Position numbers and translations under genes: made by a program. A stretch of DNA of 64,000 nt from Kaistia algarum (GTDB taxonomy: Bacteria > Pseudomonadota > Alphaproteobacteria > Rhizobiales > Kaistiaceae): assembly GCF_026343945.1 (NCBI RefSeq), contig NZ_JAPKNJ010000002.1:310001-374000 (forward strand), given 5' to 3'. Numbering within the stretch: the stretch's first letter is position 1; each line of letters begins with the position of its first letter. Under the pieces are notes generated by a model. The model ran no database searches and was not told the DNA's origin. It saw nothing but the letters and a program-made list of their open reading frames with translations. Positions 36,887 through 46,117 of this stretch are shown here, piece by piece.

Positions 36887-37894
36887 TCAGACGACCTTTC
36901 GAGAAGGGATGGCCGGAAGCGGGGCCGCTTCGGCAATCATGGCCGCATGACGCGCAGCCTCATCGCGTATCAGCAAGTCCGATGCCACCGAGGCGGCGAT
37001 CGCCGCCGGCAGCTTGGAGCGGATGCCGGCAATGCCGATCGGCGTGGTCATCCGGTCGACATCGGTCCTCGCCAACCCTGCCTCGCCCAGCAGTCGGCGG
37101 AAGCGGGCACGCTTCGAAGCGCTGCCGATGACGCCCAGATAGGCGATGCCGGGCCGTTTCAGCGCCGCTTCGGTGATGGCGAGATCGAGGCCGTGATTAT
37201 GGGTCATCACCAGGACGAAATCGCCCTCCCCGGCATCGACGAGCATTGAAGGCGGATCTCCCGCCTCGATGCAGCGGACATTGGCCGGAACGCGGGCCGG
37301 GAAGGCATCGGGGCGCGGATCGATCCAGATCGTCTCGAATGGGAGCGGCGCCAGCGCCAGCACTAAGGCGCGGCCGACATGGCCGGCGCCGTAGAGAAAG
37401 AGCCGGCGCGGCGCCTCGCCGAAACCTTCCTCAATCCGCGCGCCCATTCGGCGGACCGAGCCGATGGCGACGCTGCCCGTGGCATCGACCTCGCGGTCGA
37501 GAGCTGCCTCGCCGGCGATGGCGGCGCGGGTGCGGAACGGTCCCTCCGCCTCCAGCGTGGCAAGTCGTTCGATCGCCTCGCGCTGCTCCGGGCCGAACAT
37601 CTCATAGGCGAGTTCAACCCGGCCGCCGCAGCATTGGCCGAGCTCTGGCCCGAGCGCGATCGAGCGAAGCTGGAACGGCCTTGGCGACGGGCGGGAGAGC
37701 AGGGCCTGAAGATCAGCCAGCGCGCGCCATTCGAGCGTTCCGCCGCCGATCGTGCCAAAGAACGAACCATCCGGAAGCGCCACGACACGGGCGCCGGCCT
37801 CGCGCGGCGTCGAGCCCTGCATGCCGATGACGCTGGCCATCGCGGCAATGCCGTGATGCTCCAGTTCGTCCTTCAGGCGCTGCCAGAGGCGCAT
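36887..37894 (-). CDS. xdhC: XdhC, molybdenum-cofactor chaperone for xanthine dehydrogenase
   Basis: The product is 335 aa. It has the N-terminal XdhC/CoxI domain (GSTPREAGARVVALPDGSF, GTIGGGTLEWRA, LGPELGQCCGGRVELAYE) and a C-terminal Rossmann domain (LFLYGAGHVGRALV, VMTHNHGLDLAI, YLGVIGSASKRARF). XdhC binds molybdopterin cofactor, promotes its sulfuration and inserts it into XdhB. It starts 5 bp after the xdhB stop, as expected for a dedicated maturation factor. Confidence 0.95.
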   Translation of the reverse strand: MRLWQRLKDELEHHGIAAMASVIGMQGSTPREAGARVVALPDGSFFGTIGGGTLEWRALADLQALLSRPSPRPFQLRSIALGPELGQCCGGRVELAYEMFGPEQREAIERLATLEAEGPFRTRAAIAGEAALDREVDATGSVAIGSVRRMGARIEEGFGEAPRRLFLYGAGHVGRALVLALAPLPFETIWIDPRPDAFPARVPANVRCIEAGDPPSMLVDAGEGDFVLVMTHNHGLDLAITEAALKRPGIAYLGVIGSASKRARFRRLLGEAGLARTDVDRMTTPIGIAGIRSKLPAAIAASVASDLLIRDEAARHAAMIAEAAPLPAIPSRKVV

Positions 37895-37898
37895 CGGC

Positions 37899-40214
37899 TC
37901 AGTCTCCCGCCACCATGGCCCGGACCGACTTCAGGATCGCCTCGGGCGTCGCCGGGGCATTCAGCTTTGGTACGCCGCCGGGCCGCAGGCTCGCGATCGC
38001 ATTGGCGATGGCGCACCAAACGGAGATCGGCAGCATCAAGGGCGGCTCGCCCACGGCCTTGGAGCGATAGATCGTCTTCTCGCGCGCGCCGTCCGACTGA
38101 AACAGCTCGACGCGGAAATGCTCGGGAATGTCCGAGGCGGCCGGGATCTTGTAGGTCGAGGGCGCATGCGTCCGCAGACGGCCCTGACTATCCCAGACCA
38201 GCTCCTCCGTCGTCAGCCAGCCCATGCCCTGCACGAAGCCGCCCTCGATCTGGCCGATATCGATGGCCGGATTAAGCGATTTGCCGACATCATGCAGCAC
38301 GTCGATCCGATCGACCTTCATCTCGCCGGTCATCGTATCGATGGTGACCTCGGAGCAGGAGGCGCCATAGGCGAAATAGAAGAACGGCCGGCCCTCCGCC
38401 TTGTCGCGATTCCAAGAAATAACCGGCGTCTTGTAGTGGCCGGCGGCCGAGAGCGAGACGCGCTCCAGATAGGCGGCGTTGGCGAGTTCGCCGAGGCTCA
38501 TGGCGCGATTGCCGAAGAAGACCTGATTATCCCGGAATCTCACCTGATGGCGGCGGATCTGCCATTTCTGCTCGATGAAGGCGTAAAGCCGCTCCTTGAT
38601 CTGCCCGCAGGCATCGACCGCCGCCATGGCATTGAGGTCCGTGCCGGCGGAGGCGGCGGTGGGCGAGGTGTTGGGCACCTTGTCGGTGCGCGTCGCCGTG
38701 ATCGCGACCTTGCCGAGATCGACGCCGAATTCCTCGGCGACGACCTGCGCCACCTTGAGAAAGAGCCCCTGCCCCATCTCGGTGCCGCCATGGTTCAGAT
38801 GCAGCGAACCGTCGCGATAGAGATGGACCAGCGCGCCGGCCTGGTTGAGCGGCATCAGCGTGAAGGAGATGCCGAACTTGATCGGCGTCAGCGCCAGGCC
38901 GCGCTTCAGGATGCGGCTCTCGGCGTTCCAGGCGGCGATCTCCTCGCGGCGGGCGCGATAGTCGCTCTTCGCCTCCAGTTCGGCCACCAGTTCCGGCAGC
39001 AGATTGTCGGTAACCTGCTGGCCATAGGGTGTGCGGTCGCGTCCGGCGGCATAGAAATTCGCCTTGCGGACATCGAGCGGATCCTTGCCGAGCCGATAGG
39101 CGATCTGGTCCATCATCCGCTCGGCGAACACCATGCCCTGCGGCCCGCCGAAACCGCGGAACGCGGTGTTGGAACAGGTATTGGTGCGGTAGCGCCGCGT
39201 CAGCACCCGGCACTCGGGGTAGAAATAGGAATTGTCGGCGTGGAACATCGTCCGGTCGACGACGCCCATGGAGAGATCCTCGGAGTGGCCGCAGCGCGCC
39301 GCAAACGCGACATCGACCGCCGTGAGCACGCCGTCCTCGTCATGGCCGACCGAATAATCGACGCGGAAATCATGCCGCTTGCCGGTCATGATCATGTCGT
39401 CGTCACGGTCGAGCCGCATCTTGCACGGCACGCCGGTCTTCCAGGCTGCGACGGCCGCCAATACGGCCCATTGAGTCGCCTGGCTCTCCTTGCCGCCGAA
39501 GCCGCCACCCATGCGGCGGATCTCGACCGTCACGGCGCTGGTCGGCAGATGCAGCGCATGGGCGACGACGTGCTGCACCTCGCTTGGATGCTGCGTCGAG
39601 GCATAGACGAATATCTCGCCCGCCTCGCCCGGCACGGCCATCGAGACCTGGCCCTCGAGGTAGAAATGCTCCTGCCCGCCGATGCGGAAACTGTCGGAGA
39701 ATTTTACTGGCGCGCCGGCGATGGCGGCGTCCGGGTCGCCCCTGAGGAACGCATAGTCCGGAAGGACGGTGTCGCTCGCCTCGTCGACATCGATGACGGG
39801 CTTGGCGGCCTCGGTGGCGAATTTCGCCTTCTTCGCCGCGCGCCGTGCCTGGTCGCGCGTCTCGGCGATGACGATGAACACGACCTGGCCGTGGAAGCGG
39901 ATCTCGCCGTCGGCAAGCGCCGGATCGTCGCCAATCAGCTTCGGCGAGATGTCGTTGGCGCCCGGCAGGTCCGCCGCCGTCATCACCGCGACGACGCCAG
40001 GCGATGCGCTCACGGCTGAGAGATCGACATCGAGCAGGCGGCCTGCAGCGATCGGCGCATAGCCCGGCGCGACATGCAGCGTGCCGGCCGGCTCGCGTAT
40101 ATCGTCGATATAGGCTGCGGCGCCCGTCACGTGGCGCGGCGCGCTGTCATGCGGCAGCGGCTTGCGGACGACGGCAAGCTCCGAATCGGGAATGAGAACG
40201 TCACTCGGCGGCAT
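37899..40214 (-). CDS. xdhB: Xanthine dehydrogenase, molybdopterin-binding subunit
   Basis: About 771 aa from ATG 40214, which has AGGGAGG at ideal spacing and overlaps the xdhA stop by 14 bp. It catalyses hydroxylation of hypoxanthine to xanthine and of xanthine to urate. Molybdopterin-domain motifs are RRMGGGFGGKESQ, TAFRGFGGPQGM, LNHGGTEMGQGLFLK, TPTAASAGTDLNA and AVGEPPLMLPISVW. The N-terminal aldehyde-oxidase/xanthine-dehydrogenase hammerhead domain (about 20-130) is present. It works as a heterotetramer with XdhA. Confidence 0.96.
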   Translation of the reverse strand: MPPSDVLIPDSELAVVRKPLPHDSAPRHVTGAAAYIDDIREPAGTLHVAPGYAPIAAGRLLDVDLSAVSASPGVVAVMTAADLPGANDISPKLIGDDPALADGEIRFHGQVVFIVIAETRDQARRAAKKAKFATEAAKPVIDVDEASDTVLPDYAFLRGDPDAAIAGAPVKFSDSFRIGGQEHFYLEGQVSMAVPGEAGEIFVYASTQHPSEVQHVVAHALHLPTSAVTVEIRRMGGGFGGKESQATQWAVLAAVAAWKTGVPCKMRLDRDDDMIMTGKRHDFRVDYSVGHDEDGVLTAVDVAFAARCGHSEDLSMGVVDRTMFHADNSYFYPECRVLTRRYRTNTCSNTAFRGFGGPQGMVFAERMMDQIAYRLGKDPLDVRKANFYAAGRDRTPYGQQVTDNLLPELVAELEAKSDYRARREEIAAWNAESRILKRGLALTPIKFGISFTLMPLNQAGALVHLYRDGSLHLNHGGTEMGQGLFLKVAQVVAEEFGVDLGKVAITATRTDKVPNTSPTAASAGTDLNAMAAVDACGQIKERLYAFIEQKWQIRRHQVRFRDNQVFFGNRAMSLGELANAAYLERVSLSAAGHYKTPVISWNRDKAEGRPFFYFAYGASCSEVTIDTMTGEMKVDRIDVLHDVGKSLNPAIDIGQIEGGFVQGMGWLTTEELVWDSQGRLRTHAPSTYKIPAASDIPEHFRVELFQSDGAREKTIYRSKAVGEPPLMLPISVWCAIANAIASLRPGGVPKLNAPATPEAILKSVRAMVAGD

Positions 40215-41682
40215 GGATAGCCTCCCTGCGGCCGATGAGGCGGGTGCGGTGTGTCGAGGTACCTGCCGATTCGAGCAGTGCCTTGCCGAGCAGCGCATGC
40301 GCGGTCTCGGCGCGATAGGCGGCGCTGGCGCGGTGGTCGTCGAGCGGCGTGAAGTCTTCCTTCAGCGCCGCGAACGCCTTCGACCAGGCGGCCGAATCGC
40401 GGATCGACGAGCCGGTCAGCGCGCTTTCGGCATGCTTTGCCCGCTTCGGGGTGCCGGCCATTCCGCCATAGGCGATGCGGGCCTCGCGGATCATGCCGCC
40501 GGCATCGAGCGTGAAGCGGAAAGCGCCCATCACCGACGAAATGTCCTGGTCGAAGCGCTTCGTCACCTTGTAGCAGCGGAAGACCTGATCGGCCTTCAGG
40601 CGCGGGATCATCAACCCGGTGACGAACTCGCCGGAGGCGCGGTTCTGCTTGCCATATTCGATGTAGAAATCCTCGACCGGCAGCACGCGCGAGCGCTCGC
40701 CTTTACGGAGTTCCATCGTAGCGCCGAGCGCGATCAGAGCCGGCGGCGTATCGCCGATCGGCGAACCATTGGCGACATTGCCGCCGACCGTGCCGCTGGC
40801 GCGCACCTGCTTGGAGCCAATGCGCCGGAAAAGTTCGCCGAAATCCGGATCGATCGCGTGAGCATAGGGCTCGACATCGGCATAGGTCGCCGCGGCGCCG
40901 ATCAGCAGTTCGCGGCCCGTATCCTCGATGCCGTCGAGCCCGGGCACGCGGCCGATATGGATGATCTTCGGAATGTCGCGCAGCTGCTTGGTGATCCAGA
41001 GGCCGACATCGGTGGCGCCGGCGACGATCACGGCGGTCGGATGGCGCTCATAGAGCGTCGCGAGTCCATCGATCGAGGCGGGCGCAGCGAAGAAGCGTTC
41101 ATGGTCGCCGATGAACAGATCTCGTCCATCGGAAAGGAACTGCAATATGCCGGCCGTATCGGCATTGGCGTCGCGGAACTTATCCGCCCGCTCCTGCGAG
41201 CAGACGGAGAGCGCCGCCTCGACGATCGGCCGATAGCCGGTGCAGCGGCAGAGATTGCCGGCAATGCAATCGTTGACGGCGCCGCGCGTCACCGGCCCCT
41301 CGGTCGACTGGTAGAGGGTGAACAGGCTCATGACGAAGCCCGGCGTGCAGAAGCCGCATTGCGAGGCGTGCTTCTCGACCATGGCCGTCTGGATCGGGTG
41401 CAGCTCCGCGCCGGTGGCGAGGTCTTCGACCGCGACGATCTCGGTGCCGTCGATCATGCCGAGCAACTGGATGCAGGCATTGACGGGCTGATAGACGACC
41501 TGGCCGTCCTTCTGCCGGCCAATCGCCACGGTGCATGCGCCGCAATCGCCCTCCCCGCAGCCCTCCTTGGTTCCCGTGGCTCCCTCGGCGAGGCGCAGAT
41601 GGTCGAGCAGCGTCGTCATCGGATCGATATTGCCGATCTCGACGATCTGGCCGCGGCGGACGAAACGGACGGTATCGCGCAT
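40201..41682 (-). CDS. xdhA: Xanthine dehydrogenase, FeS/FAD subunit
   Basis: The product is 493 aa. The N-terminal 2Fe-2S ferredoxin domain has EGCGEGDCGACTVAI; the second, helical 2Fe-2S domain has SQCGFCTPGFVMSLF and GNLCRCTGYRPIVEAAL. The FAD domain (about 190-370) has VIVAGATDVGLWITKQ and ASGTVGGNVANGSPIGDTPP, followed by the CO-dehydrogenase-flavoprotein-type C-terminal domain. It passes electrons from the molybdenum centre to NAD+. It is 6 bp downstream of uraH and overlaps xdhB. Confidence 0.96.
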   Translation of the reverse strand: MRDTVRFVRRGQIVEIGNIDPMTTLLDHLRLAEGATGTKEGCGEGDCGACTVAIGRQKDGQVVYQPVNACIQLLGMIDGTEIVAVEDLATGAELHPIQTAMVEKHASQCGFCTPGFVMSLFTLYQSTEGPVTRGAVNDCIAGNLCRCTGYRPIVEAALSVCSQERADKFRDANADTAGILQFLSDGRDLFIGDHERFFAAPASIDGLATLYERHPTAVIVAGATDVGLWITKQLRDIPKIIHIGRVPGLDGIEDTGRELLIGAAATYADVEPYAHAIDPDFGELFRRIGSKQVRASGTVGGNVANGSPIGDTPPALIALGATMELRKGERSRVLPVEDFYIEYGKQNRASGEFVTGLMIPRLKADQVFRCYKVTKRFDQDISSVMGAFRFTLDAGGMIREARIAYGGMAGTPKRAKHAESALTGSSIRDSAAWSKAFAALKEDFTPLDDHRASAAYRAETAHALLGKALLESAGTSTHRTRLIGRREAIHAAE

Positions 41683-41688
41683 GGGTGC

Positions 41689-42039
41689 TCAGCTGCCCCG
41701 ATAGGTCGAATAGCCGTAAGGCGAGAGCAGCAACGGCACATGATAATGCTGCGATGGGTCGGCAATGCCGAATCGGATCGGGATCACATCAAGAAAAGGC
41801 GGGTCCGTGAGCCGGGCGGACGACTGGCGCAGATAGTCGCCGGCGTGGAACCGCAGCTCGTAGACGCCGGCCGCCAACGCTTCGCCCTCCAGCAAGGGCT
41901 CGTCGACACGGCCATCGTCATTCGTCGTTACCGCGCGCACGAAGCTCAATTCGTCGTCGACGCGGAACAATTCGATGGCGAGACCGCCAGCGGGCCTGCC
42001 GGTGGCAATATCCAGAACATGCGTGGTGAGACGGCCCAT
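41689..42039 (-). CDS. uraH: 5-Hydroxyisourate hydrolase (transthyretin-like)
   Basis: The product is 116 aa, the usual length. It opens 5-hydroxyisourate to OHCU. Catalytic/signature residues are in [13 protein letters not shown] at the N-terminus, and the protein ends in the diagnostic YRGS after [13 protein letters not shown]. It is the first gene of the purine operon, so the operon promoter should lie between it and the divergent LysR gene. Confidence 0.96.
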   Translation of the reverse strand: MGRLTTHVLDIATGRPAGGLAIELFRVDDELSFVRAVTTNDDGRVDEPLLEGEALAAGVYELRFHAGDYLRQSSARLTDPPFLDVIPIRFGIADPSQHYHVPLLLSPYGYSTYRGS

Positions 42040-42224
42040 TATCTGCTTTCTCGAAAGCCCGACCCTACGGACCGGCGATGCCCGACTCTAGGAAATGCCC
42101 AAGGCTTAATCAAATCCAATCTTGCCCATCCGGTTGCCCGCTAGGGAAGCAAAATGCCGCGTCCGACGCGCGCGAAACATGGTAGGACGGTGCGGATGCA
42201 GGGAATACTACTAGATTGAGCGCG

Positions 42225-42249
42225 ACATGCTGCCGGAAAGGCAGCATGT
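42225..42249. promoter_or_regulatory. Perfect 10-bp dyad upstream of the LysR gene
   Basis: ACATGCTGCC and GGCAGCATGT flank five bases (GGAAA). It lies 19 bp before the LysR ATG, in the 228-bp gap shared with the purine operon. LysR regulators bind dyads of about this size in the intergenic region, so this is a candidate operator. A hairpin in the 5' leader of the lysR mRNA is the alternative. Binding is not shown by sequence alone. Confidence 0.55.
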
Positions 42250-42267
42250 GAGTATTGGGAGTCGGAG

Positions 42268-43248
42268 ATGGATGGAGCGGGTTCGCGGGCGGGCCATGTC
42301 TCGGCGGCCTCACTCGCCCGGCTTTTTCACACCCCTTCCCTGCTCTATTTCGTCTCGGTGGCCGAGACGCTGTCGATGCGCGAGACGGCACGGCGGCTCA
42401 ACATCGCGTCCTCGGCGGTAGCCAGGCAGATCGGCCATCTGGAAGAGACGCTGGGCTTCAAGCTGTTTTCACGTGAGAGGCGGCGACTACGGCTTACCCC
42501 GGCCGGCGAGATCCTGCTGCGTCACGCCCGCGAGCTGACCCATCCCCTGGAAGCCGCGGTCTCGGAGCTCGATCTGCTCGCAGGTCTCCAGTCCGGCTCC
42601 GTCCGCATCGCCACTGTCGAGAGTGTCGGCCTGTCGATCCTGCCGCGGCTGATCGCCGAATTCGGCCGCCGCTATCCGCGGCTGAAGGTCGAGACTCGGG
42701 TGGCACCGGCCTCCGACGTGGTCGAGCTGGTCGCCGCCGGAGAGGCCGACATGGGTTTCGCCTTCCTGGCGCGGGCAACCCGCCATGTCGAAATCGCCGT
42801 CCGCCGCGACCTGCCGATCGGCGTGGTGATCCGGTCTGATCACCCCCTGGCGGCAGCGCAAGCGCTCTCTTTCGCCGATTGCTTCGCCCATCCCTGCGCC
42901 GTGCCGGCGCGGGGATTGTCGATCCGCGAAGTCATCGACCCGTTCCTGGTGCCATTCGGTGATCTGCCGCGCTCTGTGGTCGAGGCGAATTCCGTGCGCA
43001 TGCTCTATGAGCTAGCTCGCTCGGGCCACTACGCCGCATTCCTGACGCCGCTCGGCATCGAGCGCGAGATCATGTCGGGCGAGGTGTTGTTCCGCCCGCT
43101 CACCGAGCGCGGCCTGCCGCTCAACCGCTTCGGCATGATCGTGCGATCGCAAAGCAGCCTTCGCTTCGCGCCCGCTGCCTTCTTCGACATGGCGCGCATC
43201 TATTTCGACACGGCCGGAAACCTGAGCGAGTTTCCGGCCGGTCCATGA
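42268..43248 (+). CDS. LysR-family transcriptional regulator, probable regulator of the purine operon
   Basis: The product is 326 aa from the ATG at 42268 (GGGAG upstream). The HTH is about residues 24-80 (FVSVAETLSMRETARRLNIA, SSAVARQIGHLEETLGFKLF), followed by the substrate-binding domain. An extra N-terminal stretch of about 18 residues precedes the HTH. It is divergent from uraH, the classical arrangement for LysR proteins that control the neighbouring operon. The likely ligand is a purine intermediate such as urate or xanthine (inference). Its 3' end carries a strong hairpin and converges with the MFS gene 6 bp later. Confidence 0.9.
   Translation: MDGAGSRAGHVSAASLARLFHTPSLLYFVSVAETLSMRETARRLNIASSAVARQIGHLEETLGFKLFSRERRRLRLTPAGEILLRHARELTHPLEAAVSELDLLAGLQSGSVRIATVESVGLSILPRLIAEFGRRYPRLKVETRVAPASDVVELVAAGEADMGFAFLARATRHVEIAVRRDLPIGVVIRSDHPLAAAQALSFADCFAHPCAVPARGLSIREVIDPFLVPFGDLPRSVVEANSVRMLYELARSGHYAAFLTPLGIEREIMSGEVLFRPLTERGLPLNRFGMIVRSQSSLRFAPAAFFDMARIYFDTAGNLSEFPAGP
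43211..43240. terminator. 11-bp hairpin inside the end of the LysR gene, possible bidirectional terminator
   Basis: CGGCCGGAAAC (43211-43221) and its exact reverse complement (43230-43240) flank an 8-nt loop. The hairpin ends 15 bp before the stop of the convergent MFS gene. It lacks a clear T-run, but its position between two convergent genes with a 6-bp gap suggests it limits read-through. Confidence 0.45.
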
Positions 43249-43254
43249 CGTCCC

Positions 43255-44442
43255 TCACGCCCCGCTGCGAACCGCGCCGATCGCATCGGGCTCGATCCGG
43301 CGTGGGCGGACGCGAACCTGGCCGGAGAGCAGCAGGCTGGCGAGCGCCGGGATCAGCAGCGTACCGAGGCCGATCCGGAGGCCGGCGAATTCGGTGACGA
43401 AACCGATGACGGGCGGGCCGATCAGGAAGCCGGTGAACGACAGCAGCGACAGCGCCGCGACGTTGACGGCCGACGATCCCTCGCGTCCGGCTGCGGCGGA
43501 AACGGCGAGCGGGAAGATGATCGACACGCCGAAGCCCGCCGCTGCCGCGCCGAGGATCACGAAGAGCGGCGAGGTGGCCAGAACCATCAGCGTCAGGCCG
43601 GCGAGGCCGATCGAGCAGCAGACCCGCGCCATCGTCACCGGGCCGAAGCGCATGGAAAGATAGTCGCCCGCCAGCCGCCCCACCGCCATGACGCCGCCAA
43701 AGGCCGTGAAGGCGAAGCCGGTGACCGGCGGTTTGGCACCGAATACGTCGCGCAGATAGATGGCGCTCCAGTCGGTTATCGCGCCCTCGACCAGCAGCAT
43801 GCCGAAGCCGAAGAAGCACAGCAGCACGATGTTGCGCGGCGGCAGCACGAAGACCGGGGTCTTTTCGGCATTTTCCGTGACCGGGGTGCGGAATTGCGGC
43901 ATGCGCGCACCGAAAAGCTGCGAGGCGACGAGCGCAAACACCGCGACGAGAATCATGTGCTGATAGGGCGCCAGGCCAAAGGCCGCCGCGGCCGAGCCCA
44001 CGGCACCGCCCGCCATCAGGCCAAGGCTCCAGAAGCCGTGGCAGCGCGACATGATCGTGCGTCCGAGTGCGACGCCGATCCGGTCCGCCGCGACGTTCAC
44101 GCCGACCTCGACTGCGCCCATCGAGAGCCCGACCGCGACCAGCGCGAAGAACAGCCAGGTCGCGTTGCCCGCTAGCGGAGGCAGCAGCAGTGCCGCGATC
44201 AGGAAGATGAAGCCATAGCGGATGGCGTTGGCGGCGCCAAAGCGCTCCACGACCATCCCGGAAAACGCCATCGAGATGACGAGGCCGACCGGCATGCCGA
44301 TCAGGCAGATCGCCAGCTGCGCCGGCTCCAGGCCCAGCATGTGCTGCACGTCCGGAATGCGGATCAGCCAGTTCGATATTCCGAACGAATAGACGAAGAA
44401 CAGCGCCATGACGAGGCGCGCCGAAGCGAAGGAGAGGACCAT
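43255..44442 (-). CDS. MFS transporter (YbjJ-like)
   Basis: About 395 aa from ATG 44442; a TTG at 44457 is also possible, and the longer open frame to 44580 is Arg-rich and not coding-like. Twelve hydrophobic segments are visible. Early RIPDVQHMLGLEPAQLAICL and MVVERFGAANAIRYGF resemble the YbjJ/FucP-like branch. The substrate is unknown. It is not co-directional with the purine operon and lies beyond its regulator, so a purine role is not supported. Confidence 0.82.
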   Translation of the reverse strand: MVLSFASARLVMALFFVYSFGISNWLIRIPDVQHMLGLEPAQLAICLIGMPVGLVISMAFSGMVVERFGAANAIRYGFIFLIAALLLPPLAGNATWLFFALVAVGLSMGAVEVGVNVAADRIGVALGRTIMSRCHGFWSLGLMAGGAVGSAAAAFGLAPYQHMILVAVFALVASQLFGARMPQFRTPVTENAEKTPVFVLPPRNIVLLCFFGFGMLLVEGAITDWSAIYLRDVFGAKPPVTGFAFTAFGGVMAVGRLAGDYLSMRFGPVTMARVCCSIGLAGLTLMVLATSPLFVILGAAAAGFGVSIIFPLAVSAAAGREGSSAVNVAALSLLSFTGFLIGPPVIGFVTEFAGLRIGLGTLLIPALASLLLSGQVRVRPRRIEPDAIGAVRSGA

Positions 44443-44639
44443 CTGGATAACCGTCAAGCGGGCGGAGGCGGCCGCCTTCGCGGCCGGGGCGCGTGTCCGA
44501 CGTCCACGGATTCGCCAATGCACAGAATATGTGCCCCGTATATAGGCAGATTGCCTCGCTCGCAACCGACCAGACGACATTCGCGAGCCCGCATCGCGTT
44601 GCGTCGGCCTCCCTTGGGCGGAAGGCCGGCGCTGAGGCG

Positions 44640-45359
44640 TCAGCTCTTTTTCGGCCCTCGCTTGGCGGCGACATTGAGCACTTCGACAAAGGCCGAGAAG
44701 GCCATCGCCGCGTAGATGTAGCCGCGTGGGATGTGGAAGCCGAGACCATCGGCGACGAGCGCGATGCCGATCATCAGCAGGAAGGCGAGCGCCAGCATCT
44801 TGGTCGTCGGATGGCGCTCGATGAAGGACGAGATGGCTCCCGAGGCCAGATACATCACGCCCATCGCAATGATGACGGCGAGGATCATGATCTCGACATG
44901 CTCGGCCATCCCGATCGCCGTGATGATCGAATCGACCGAGAACACCATGTCGATGACGATGATCTGCGAGACGATCGCCGCGAAGCTGGCCTGGACCGGC
45001 TTCTGGCCGTCCTCGTGCGAGCCCTCGACGCCCTGGTGGATCTCGTGCGTCGATTTGTAGATCAGGAAGAGGCCACCGGCGAGCAGGATCAGATCGCGCC
45101 AGGAGAGCGAGAGGCCGAAGGCCGTGACCACGGGCTCCGTCAGCCCGATGAGCCAGGAGAGGACGACGAGCAGCGCGATGCGGAAGACGAGCGCCAGGGC
45201 AAGGCCGATCTGGCGTGCTTTCTTGGAGCTTTCCGCCGGCAATCGGCTGACCAGCACGGAAATGAACACGATGTTGTCGATGCCGAGCACGATCTCCATC
45301 GCGGTCAGCGTCAGAAGGCTCGCCCAGGCGCCGGCTTGAAAGAAGAGTTCGAAATTCAT
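44640..45359 (-). CDS. TerC-family integral membrane protein
   Basis: About 239 aa from ATG 45359 (MNFELFF). Seven or so transmembrane helices are visible, with the TerC signatures AMEIVLGIDNIVFISVLVSRLP near the N-terminus and VIDMVFSVDSIITAIGMAE mid-protein, each with the conserved acidic residue pair. TerC-type proteins move metals, including Mn(II) export and metalation of exported proteins in other bacteria. No tellurite-resistance cluster is nearby. The gene ends the pcs-terC pair (29-bp gap). Confidence 0.9.
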   Translation of the reverse strand: MNFELFFQAGAWASLLTLTAMEIVLGIDNIVFISVLVSRLPAESSKKARQIGLALALVFRIALLVVLSWLIGLTEPVVTAFGLSLSWRDLILLAGGLFLIYKSTHEIHQGVEGSHEDGQKPVQASFAAIVSQIIVIDMVFSVDSIITAIGMAEHVEIMILAVIIAMGVMYLASGAISSFIERHPTTKMLALAFLLMIGIALVADGLGFHIPRGYIYAAMAFSAFVEVLNVAAKRGPKKS

Positions 45360-45388
45360 CGACAATCCGTGTTCGTGGGGTGAAGGGG

Positions 45389-46117
45389 TCAGGCGCTCGA
45401 TGCGCTGCGCCGTCTCCATAGACGCGCAGCCTGAAGAAAGGCTCCGATCAGCGCAAGATAAGCTGAACTGATGCCGAGCCCCCAGAGAATGGCTGCCGAT
45501 GGCTTCAGATCCGCCAGCACTGCGAGAAGCGCGAAGACGGCCCAAGCCAAGGTCATGGTGAGTGTCAGCGGCCGGGCCTGCCGGACCCGGAAGGGGTGAA
45601 TGAACTCAACCGGTGTGAAGGTCAGCACCAAAAAAAGCGCGATCAGCGCGGCGCCGGCATAGGGCGGCAGCGCAAAGGCGACGAGGACGAAGACAACCGC
45701 GTTCCAGACGGCTGGAAACCCCCGGAAGCCGAAATCGACCGTCTTCATCCGCGTATCGGCGAAATAGATCGCGCCGATCACCGCCACCGCGATCGCGGCA
45801 GGAATCGCCAGAAGTGGCGGCATGATGTCGGCGCGGGCCAGCATCAGCGCCGGAATGAACACATAGGTCGCATAATCGATGACGAGATCGAGGATCGCGC
45901 CGTCGAACCAGGGCACGCGCTCCTCGACCTTGAAGGTGCGGGCGAGCGGCCCGTCTATGCCATCGACGAAGAGCGCTGCGCCGAGCCAGGCGAAGGTCGC
46001 CGTCCAGTTGCTCTCAAAGGCGGAAAGCGTTGCCAGTACGGCGAAGGCCGCCCCGCTCGCCGTGAGAAGATGCACGGCCCAGCTTTCCGTGCGCGGCCAG
46101 CCCCGCCGCTTCGGCAT
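45389..46117 (-). CDS. pcs: Phosphatidylcholine synthase (CDP-alcohol phosphatidyltransferase)
   Basis: The product is 242 aa with about seven or eight transmembrane helices. Pcs condenses choline with CDP-diacylglycerol to make phosphatidylcholine in one step. The CDP-alcohol motif is present in its Pcs-type spacing: DGIDGPLARTFKVEERVPW then FDGAILDLVIDYATYVFIP (about 51-90). YFADTRMKTVDFGFRGFPAVWN is also Pcs-specific. This enzyme is characteristic of rhizobia, brucellae and relatives and depends on outside choline. Confidence 0.93.
   Translation of the reverse strand: MPKRRGWPRTESWAVHLLTASGAAFAVLATLSAFESNWTATFAWLGAALFVDGIDGPLARTFKVEERVPWFDGAILDLVIDYATYVFIPALMLARADIMPPLLAIPAAIAVAVIGAIYFADTRMKTVDFGFRGFPAVWNAVVFVLVAFALPPYAGAALIALFLVLTFTPVEFIHPFRVRQARPLTLTMTLAWAVFALLAVLADLKPSAAILWGLGISSAYLALIGAFLQAARLWRRRSASSA

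Noticed and set aside
44443..44580. N-terminal extension of the MFS transporter to 44580
   Set aside because: The added residues are Arg/Ala-rich, not membrane-like, and precede the natural first helix; the start at 44442 or the TTG at 44457 fits better.
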